36,095 nucleotides of DNA from Candidatus Lloydbacteria bacterium RIFCSPLOWO2_01_FULL_50_20 (lineage in GTDB: Bacteria > Patescibacteriota > Minisyncoccia > Phycocordibacterales > UBA6899). The translations under genes were made by a program, and so were the position numbers. Below are positions 31,677 through 36,095 of this stretch, in pieces (position 1 is the first letter of the stretch; each line of letters starts with the position of its first letter). The stretch is from NCBI GenBank assembly GCA_001821435.1, contig MHLP01000004.1, positions 1 through 36,095 of the forward strand. Reading direction: 5' to 3'. The notes beneath the pieces are model-generated. The model saw nothing but the letters and a program-made list of their open reading frames with translations, did not search any database and had not been told where the DNA came from.

Positions 31677-32625
31677 GGCGTTTTCGCTTTCGGCCCCAGA
31701 GCAACAGGAATAAGCCTGCGGCTACTATCAGTATAAAGGAAATAAGCCATTTATTGAACAAGCTTTGGCCATTTTCTGGTGATAACTGCACAGGGCGGTT
31801 TACCTCCACGACAGACGCATTTCCCTCGCGATCCGTCACGCGAACGTAGATATAACCTGAATTTGCCGAGGATACGAGGGGGGCAAGATTATCAATAAGG
31901 CGCCAGGTTAAGCCCCGATCGTTCTTGAGCGTCTCGTCCGGATACCGCTCTCCTGTTTCCAGCAGTTCATACGTCGCAATGCCGCTTTCGGCGTCTTTCG
32001 CATGAATGATAATGAACGGCTGACCGTCGAACATTCCTTCGCTTTGGTAAATGACCGCTCTGATATCCTGCGGCGGCGTTATATCCTCCGGCGCCAAAGC
32101 GGGCGTTTCGGCTCCGGTAAACACGCCTACGGGAAAAGCGATCTCATTCGAGGAAAGCTGCTCTGCTTCCCCGAGGAGCGTGTGCTCGAACGTCGTGCCT
32201 GTCATCGTCAGTCGAAGTACCCCGGAGTAGCGCGGCACCACATAAAGAGTCATGATCTTTCCGTGCGCCGTCGTCACACCGCCCGGAATGATACCGGAAA
32301 AATTCACTCGGCGGGTATCGTCCGACTTCGCCTTCACAAGCCATGCACCAACGATGGAATCACCGTCGTGAATTCGGCTTATCGTCACATCGTCGGATGA
32401 CGCCTGTAACTCTATATCGCCGGAAAAAGAAATTTTCACTTCGCCGGAGAGTGCGTTCACAGCCTTGCCGGCAGTGTCCAAAAAAAGTTCTATGGCAACC
32501 TCTTGCCCGAGAATCACTGGACCTGTCGATGTAGCGGTCAACTGCGCAGAAGCGGCGAATGCCAACCCCGCCGGAAATATCAGCAGGCCGACAACCGCAA
32601 CCGCAAGAAAAGAAAATTTTTCCAT
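31666..32625 (-). CDS. Membrane-anchored cohesin-like surface protein (319 aa)
   Basis: Signal peptide 1-24 (ends AFAAS). A cohesin-like domain spans about 27-166; VILGQEVAIELFLDTAGKAV is close in pattern to the cohesin of the downstream gene. An Ig-like domain (185-280) ends YIYVRVTDREGNASVVEV. The C-terminal membrane helix (290-310) is followed by a basic tail, RKRKRHAQ. The topology displays the cohesin outside the cell. It sits 18 bp after the dockerin gene and overlaps the next cohesin gene. Confidence 0.78.
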   Translation of the reverse strand: MEKFSFLAVAVVGLLIFPAGLAFAASAQLTATSTGPVILGQEVAIELFLDTAGKAVNALSGEVKISFSGDIELQASSDDVTISRIHDGDSIVGAWLVKAKSDDTRRVNFSGIIPGGVTTAHGKIMTLYVVPRYSGVLRLTMTGTTFEHTLLGEAEQLSSNEIAFPVGVFTGAETPALAPEDITPPQDIRAVIYQSEGMFDGQPFIIIHAKDAESGIATYELLETGERYPDETLKNDRGLTWRLIDNLAPLVSSANSGYIYVRVTDREGNASVVEVNRPVQLSPENGQSLFNKWLISFILIVAAGLFLLLWGRKRKRHAQ

Positions 32626-32643
32626 AAGTTGAATATTTGACCG

Positions 32644-33522
32644 TTACACTGGGCGCTCATACCAGTAATATGCCATCACGCTAAAATCGGCGAGATCGAC
32701 CTTCCCGTCCTTGGCGAGATCGATGCGAGCGGGCGGATCCTTTTTATCAAACCAATAGTACATGATGGAAAAATCGATAATGTCGACATAGCCGTCGCAG
32801 TTGAGATCGGCGACACTACTGCAATCACCAATGGGCGGTTCAGTGAAGGGCGGAAGGATGATGGGGGGGAATCTTGGAGGAAAAGTCGGCGGTGTTGTAA
32901 AGGGAGGTGTGACACCCGGGGGATAAACAATTCCTCCTCCGCCGCCCGGTGCCGGTGTTGGTGAGGGAGTTGAAGCGACGGGCGTTGCCGAAACCTCGGT
33001 CGATGTCGCAATGATATTCCCGAAGAAATCTTTCGGCACGACGACAAAATAATATGCCGTTCCGTTGGTGAGGCTTGAGACAGTCGCACTCGTTACGTTT
33101 CCGACCGCAGTATACGTATATGGTCCGCCCGAGACGGTACTATGGCCGATGCTATAGCCTGAAACCGTCCAACCCAAGAAACCAGTTGAAGGACTCCACG
33201 AAAGGCTTGCCGAAGCGTCACCGGAGAGGGCCGTGGGCGTCGGCTTGCTGACATAGGGGAAATACTCAAAACCGGAACGCAATTCACGGACGTTTCCGGC
33301 AGCTGCAGTCGACGTCCCGATGGAAGGCTGACCGATCGTGACGGTCATGGAATAGCCTGAAGAGGTGGCATATCCTGAGGGAGCGATAACGGGATCCTTC
33401 ACCATAAACGAAGGGGAGGTATAGTCGGTTGCCTCTGCGATTCCTGCCGCAAAAAAAACACTAAAGAAAATAAGGGAAGACGCTAAAAAGAATGAGCGAG
33501 ACTTGAATCCCTCGGATCGCAT
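32644..33522 (-). CDS. Secreted dockerin protein with Fn3-like domain (292 aa)
   Basis: Signal peptide (about 10-31), a CPR-type surface module (TSPSFMVKDPVIAPSGYATS..), a fibronectin type III-like domain at about 93-183, a Pro-rich linker (184-230) and a type I dockerin at 236-288. The dockerin has two Ca2+-binding repeats, DLNCDGYVDIIDFSIMYYW and DLAKDGKVDLADFSVMAYYW. There is no catalytic domain and no membrane anchor. With two cohesin-like membrane proteins downstream in the same operon, non-covalent attachment of this protein to them is the natural inference. Confidence 0.84.
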   Translation of the reverse strand: MRSEGFKSRSFFLASSLIFFSVFFAAGIAEATDYTSPSFMVKDPVIAPSGYATSSGYSMTVTIGQPSIGTSTAAAGNVRELRSGFEYFPYVSKPTPTALSGDASASLSWSPSTGFLGWTVSGYSIGHSTVSGGPYTYTAVGNVTSATVSSLTNGTAYYFVVVPKDFFGNIIATSTEVSATPVASTPSPTPAPGGGGGIVYPPGVTPPFTTPPTFPPRFPPIILPPFTEPPIGDCSSVADLNCDGYVDIIDFSIMYYWFDKKDPPARIDLAKDGKVDLADFSVMAYYWYERPV

Positions 33523-33530
33523 ATCATTTC

Positions 33531-33536
33531 ATTATA
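33531..33536 (-). promoter_or_regulatory. -10 box of the dockerin-cohesin operon
   Basis: TATAAT on the minus strand lies eight bases before ATG 33522, again a leaderless layout. Confidence 0.55.
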
Positions 33537-33580
33537 ACCCATCCTCTCTTGTTTTCCGCCCGGATAAGCCTAATCAAAAA

Positions 33581-33624
33581 CCTACCAAGGCCCGCCCTAT
33601 GTACACAGGGCGGGCCTTGGTAGG
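33581..33624. repeat. REP-like palindrome, left of the transposase
   Basis: Perfect 18-base arms (CCTACCAAGGCCCGCCCT and its complement) around an eight-base loop. It is nearly identical to 34348-34389. Confidence 0.9.
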
Positions 33625-33631
33625 TCTGGTA

Positions 33632-34330
33632 TTAGTCAGAATTTTTTCTCTCTGGTTCATCTTTGAAGATCCGCTCTTCCACGGAGAACTTGAGCCAATC
33701 AGTGATATACTCTTTAAAATCATCAGTTTTCTCAAAATATACGGGGAAATCTTCCCCCGAAAGAATGAGGCTCTCTTCACGATCAACCCCAAGATAGTCT
33801 TGGTAGCTCGAATAGCAATAATTACTTAGATATTGCTGCACTTTCTTGCTCTCCTTGATCCCCCCCTCTTCCTTCCAGTGTGGTTCGATCAGTTTCACGG
33901 GATTGAGGTGAATGTAGGCAAAGAGATATTTCAAATACTCATCACGATCAACATGTTCCGCTTTAAACCTACTTTGAAAAAGCGGGCCGATGCGTTCATG
34001 TACTTTGTTAAAATACATTGAATATGCCGTCGCAAGCTTCCCCATAAAACTGGTCAATCCACCTTGAGTAATTTCTTTTACAAGAATATGAAAGTGATTT
34101 GGCATAAGACAGTATGCACCGACCGCAACAAGTGACTCCCCTCTTTCTATGTTTCCGAACGACATCTTTTCGATGTCACGAAAAATAATAGGATTTTTGC
34201 TGTTTGAGACGAACAATAGTTTATGGAAGCGCTCATAATCTCTAATTCCGCGAAATATTTCGCGCTTCTCAACACCACGATTGTAGAGGTGATAATATTC
34301 GCCAATAGAAAATTCGATCTTTCGCTCCAT
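33632..34330 (-). CDS. REP-associated tyrosine transposase (Y1, RAYT family)
   Basis: Single-strand DNA transposase related to IS200/IS605 TnpA. The 232-residue protein starts with the typical EYYHLYNRGVEKREIFR. The HUH motif is in CLMPNHFHILVKE, followed by GPLFQSRFKAEHVDRDEYLK and YLFAYIHLNPVKL. Such enzymes are usually single-copy domesticated genes that mobilise nearby REP palindromes. Palindromes on both sides fit this exactly. It lies within the surface-protein cluster on the same strand. The sequence is clearly more AT-rich than its neighbours. No disruption is seen. Confidence 0.92.
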   Translation of the reverse strand: MERKIEFSIGEYYHLYNRGVEKREIFRGIRDYERFHKLLFVSNSKNPIIFRDIEKMSFGNIERGESLVAVGAYCLMPNHFHILVKEITQGGLTSFMGKLATAYSMYFNKVHERIGPLFQSRFKAEHVDRDEYLKYLFAYIHLNPVKLIEPHWKEEGGIKESKKVQQYLSNYCYSSYQDYLGVDREESLILSGEDFPVYFEKTDDFKEYITDWLKFSVEERIFKDEPERKNSD

Positions 34331-34347
34331 ACTATGGTACTAGTCTA

Positions 34348-34389
34348 CCACCAAGGCCCGCCCTATGTACATAGGGCGGGCCTTGGTGG
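34348..34389. repeat. REP-like palindrome, right of the transposase
   Basis: A fully palindromic 42 bp: 19-base arms starting CCACCAAGGCCCGCCCTAT around GTAC. It differs from the left copy at the arm base and loop only. It follows the stop codon of the surface-protein gene by 19 bases. Confidence 0.9.
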
Positions 34390-34408
34390 ATGGGTTATTT
34401 CAAAAGAA

Positions 34409-36095
34409 TCAGAAAAGAGAGAGTGCGGCGCTCAATTTTTCTGCGATAAACGCAACGAACGTATCGCTCGCAAGAATGAGGTTTTGTCCCGCTTTATAGA
34501 CACCCGCAAGATTCCTGAAGTATGGGGCCAAAACTTCCCCTCCTCCGCCCGGCCCGCCGCCTCCTGCGACATGGTGCACCTTCACCTGAATGGCGTCCAC
34601 ATTCACCGTGTTCAATGAGGGCTCTGCGATAAGACGCACCTTGAAATTCGCATCTGAAAATTCAGCCGGCGTCCAAGTGCGACCCCATGTACTGGATGGT
34701 CCGCCAAGCGTTACCACCGTATCTGATTCCGTAAGCGTCGTTGAAGTTTCAATGGTTGTTGTCGTTCCCGTGCCGCCATTCCACGAGAGGGCGACGGAAA
34801 TGGTTCCGCCCGCAGGATTTGTACTGGAAAGTTCGAGCTTCACTTGAATGCCGTTCACGGTATTCGACCCCGGAACGGAGAAGCCGAAACCTCCATAATC
34901 TTCTCGGAACCATGACGATGCTGCGGTCGCATCTGCGCCATCAGACGCAAAAGCGTAGTCGGGAGTGGTCCACTCATCAAATGTGCCGCCGCTGGTGGTC
35001 GGAGGAAAGAAGCCGGGACTGCTGCCGATCTCCTGATCCTCCGCGCCGGCGCCTGGTCCGCCTCCGATCGCAATGCTCTGCCCTGCTGGTGCGGCAAATC
35101 CGATCACACCGCCACCTCGTGGGAATTTCACATGCTGTACCGCGCTCAGAGCGGTAAGGGAAGCGGGCGTCGTAGCAAGCAATGAAGTCACCCCGCTCGA
35201 AGTGACGTTGTTCGGGGTGAGCGCAATGGTCACTTGGTCTCCGAATCCGATGCTTGCAAGATCGGCAACCAACAAATAGTCGCGCGTCGTCGTTGCGGTA
35301 AAGTCGGAGGAGAAGGTTATCGTGCCGGTCTGTCCCGATACTGCTGCTGTCCCCGCGTCTCCCATCTGCGTGTCCCCTCCGTCGACTGTCTTATTGCCAT
35401 TATAGTCAACATAGAGTTTCGCGTTGGTGATGTCTCCTGCGGCGATACCGTTCACTCCGCTCAAGTTGAAAACAAGATTCGTCACGCTCATATTTTCTCC
35501 GCCCGCAAGCGTAAGATTGAAGCCATAGAGGACGGCTCCTGAAACGGATGTTTCCGACGTATCAATATCATTCGTCACCTGTCCGCCCGCATGTTCGACG
35601 CCCGCGACCGTTCCCTTGATAGTTATTGTTTTGCTGTCCGTGGAATCTCCCGTCTGGTCCGCCGCACCGCCGAGAAAGAGTTTGAGACCACTGAGCGGCG
35701 CCGTTGCGGTCGCAAAACTCGTGAATGAAAGTGCGCTCACGACTAGTGTCTCGCCAGGATCAAAATCGTCAGAAACCGTAATACGGAGCACGCTTCCTCC
35801 GCCTTCATATGCAACCGGATTCGCGACTTTTCCGGTATCAAAGGCGCTTCCGGTCATTTCCGCACCGAGATCAGTTGTGTCCCAAAGCATAAAGGTCGTT
35901 GACGTAGCAATAGCGATGCGCAAATCACTTGCATCAGTAATGGTCGGAGAAAGCAGGTCAGTGATCGTTATTGTCGAGATCGCAGTGATGCCATCCCCGA
36001 CCGTGAACGTCTGATTTGCCGCCGAAGCGATCGTTGCGCCTGTGGCGAAATCCCAACACGAGTTTCCGCCGATGTTGTAGCTATTCGTCACATTG
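34409..36095 (-). CDS. Large secreted surface protein, 5' end outside the window
   Basis: At least 561 residues; the frame is open to the window edge, so the true start lies beyond 36095. It is rich in Thr, Ser, Gly and Ala, with few charges and beta-repeat character (FTVGDGITAISTITITDLLS.., VSGAVLYGFNLTLAGGENMS..). Possible Ca2+-binding stretches include YVDYNGNKTVDGGD. A Gly-rich linker (GGGGPGGGGE) precedes a C-terminal tail, which has hydrophobic patches but no sortase motif. Probably an adhesin or S-layer-like protein. It may be transcribed towards the dockerin operon, now separated by the RAYT insertion. Confidence 0.72.
   Translation of the reverse strand, partial: NVTNSYNIGGNSCWDFATGATIASAANQTFTVGDGITAISTITITDLLSPTITDASDLRIAIATSTTFMLWDTTDLGAEMTGSAFDTGKVANPVAYEGGGSVLRITVSDDFDPGETLVVSALSFTSFATATAPLSGLKLFLGGAADQTGDSTDSKTITIKGTVAGVEHAGGQVTNDIDTSETSVSGAVLYGFNLTLAGGENMSVTNLVFNLSGVNGIAAGDITNAKLYVDYNGNKTVDGGDTQMGDAGTAAVSGQTGTITFSSDFTATTTRDYLLVADLASIGFGDQVTIALTPNNVTSSGVTSLLATTPASLTALSAVQHVKFPRGGGVIGFAAPAGQSIAIGGGPGAGAEDQEIGSSPGFFPPTTSGGTFDEWTTPDYAFASDGADATAASSWFREDYGGFGFSVPGSNTVNGIQVKLELSSTNPAGGTISVALSWNGGTGTTTTIETSTTLTESDTVVTLGGPSSTWGRTWTPAEFSDANFKVRLIAEPSLNTVNVDAIQVKVHHVAGGGGPGGGGEVLAPYFRNLAGVYKAGQNLILASDTFVAFIAEKLSAALSLF

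Noticed and set aside
33581-34389. Complete IS200/IS605 insertion sequence
   Set aside because: No tnpB, and the palindromes are symmetric REP-like units, so a RAYT-type element fits better.

Overview
The window looks like a chromosome segment from a Candidate Phyla Radiation bacterium (Patescibacteria, most likely Parcubacteria). This is inferred from gene content and style, not from a search. Genes are packed with ATGA overlaps and most proteins are compact. Cell-wall and division genes sit beside ribosomal protein and aminoacyl-tRNA synthetase genes. There are secreted proteins of the cohesin, dockerin and low-complexity beta-repeat kinds common in that group, a REP-associated tyrosine transposase, and many short palindromic intergenic repeats. 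No rRNA, CRISPR array or phage module was found.

Layout. 1-360: one small unknown gene. 362-8960 (+): scpA-scpB, a D,D-carboxypeptidase, mraY, ftsW, murG, gltX and an M23 peptidase, so chromosome segregation, peptidoglycan synthesis and peptidoglycan remodelling are transcribed together. 9180-11595: NUDIX hydrolase, tRNA-Pro(GGG) with a broken tandem copy, a protein resembling ribosome modulation factor, a small membrane protein, rpmA (L27) and rplI (L9), interspersed with copies of a dispersed repeat. 11959-15818: S41 protease, a CorA-like transporter, cysS. 15825-17734: GDPD phosphodiesterase and sugar nucleotidyltransferase (-), GNAT acetyltransferase (+). 18003-20415: dnaB, a four-helix-bundle gene between inverted repeats, recR. 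20440-22290: small unknown genes, rplU (L21), and a region with strong RNA-like secondary structure. 22395-29256: rmuC, a P-type ATPase, yqeY, a LOG-family protein, a HAD phosphatase, a proline dehydrogenase-like protein. 29553-36095 (-): a cell-surface cluster with a dockerin protein, two membrane-anchored cohesin-like proteins and a large secreted protein cut by the window end, interrupted by a RAYT transposase between two near-identical palindromes.

Two modes of expression are visible. At least ten genes, mostly housekeeping, have a -10 box only 6-11 nt before the start codon, which predicts leaderless or nearly leaderless mRNAs. A separate set of short unknown genes carries strong Shine-Dalgarno sequences. 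The most interesting candidates are the cohesin/dockerin surface operon, the dispersed hairpin repeat family found at gene ends, the structured element upstream of 21466, and several enzymes with substitutions in signature motifs (MraY, GltX, CorA-like, P-type ATPase).
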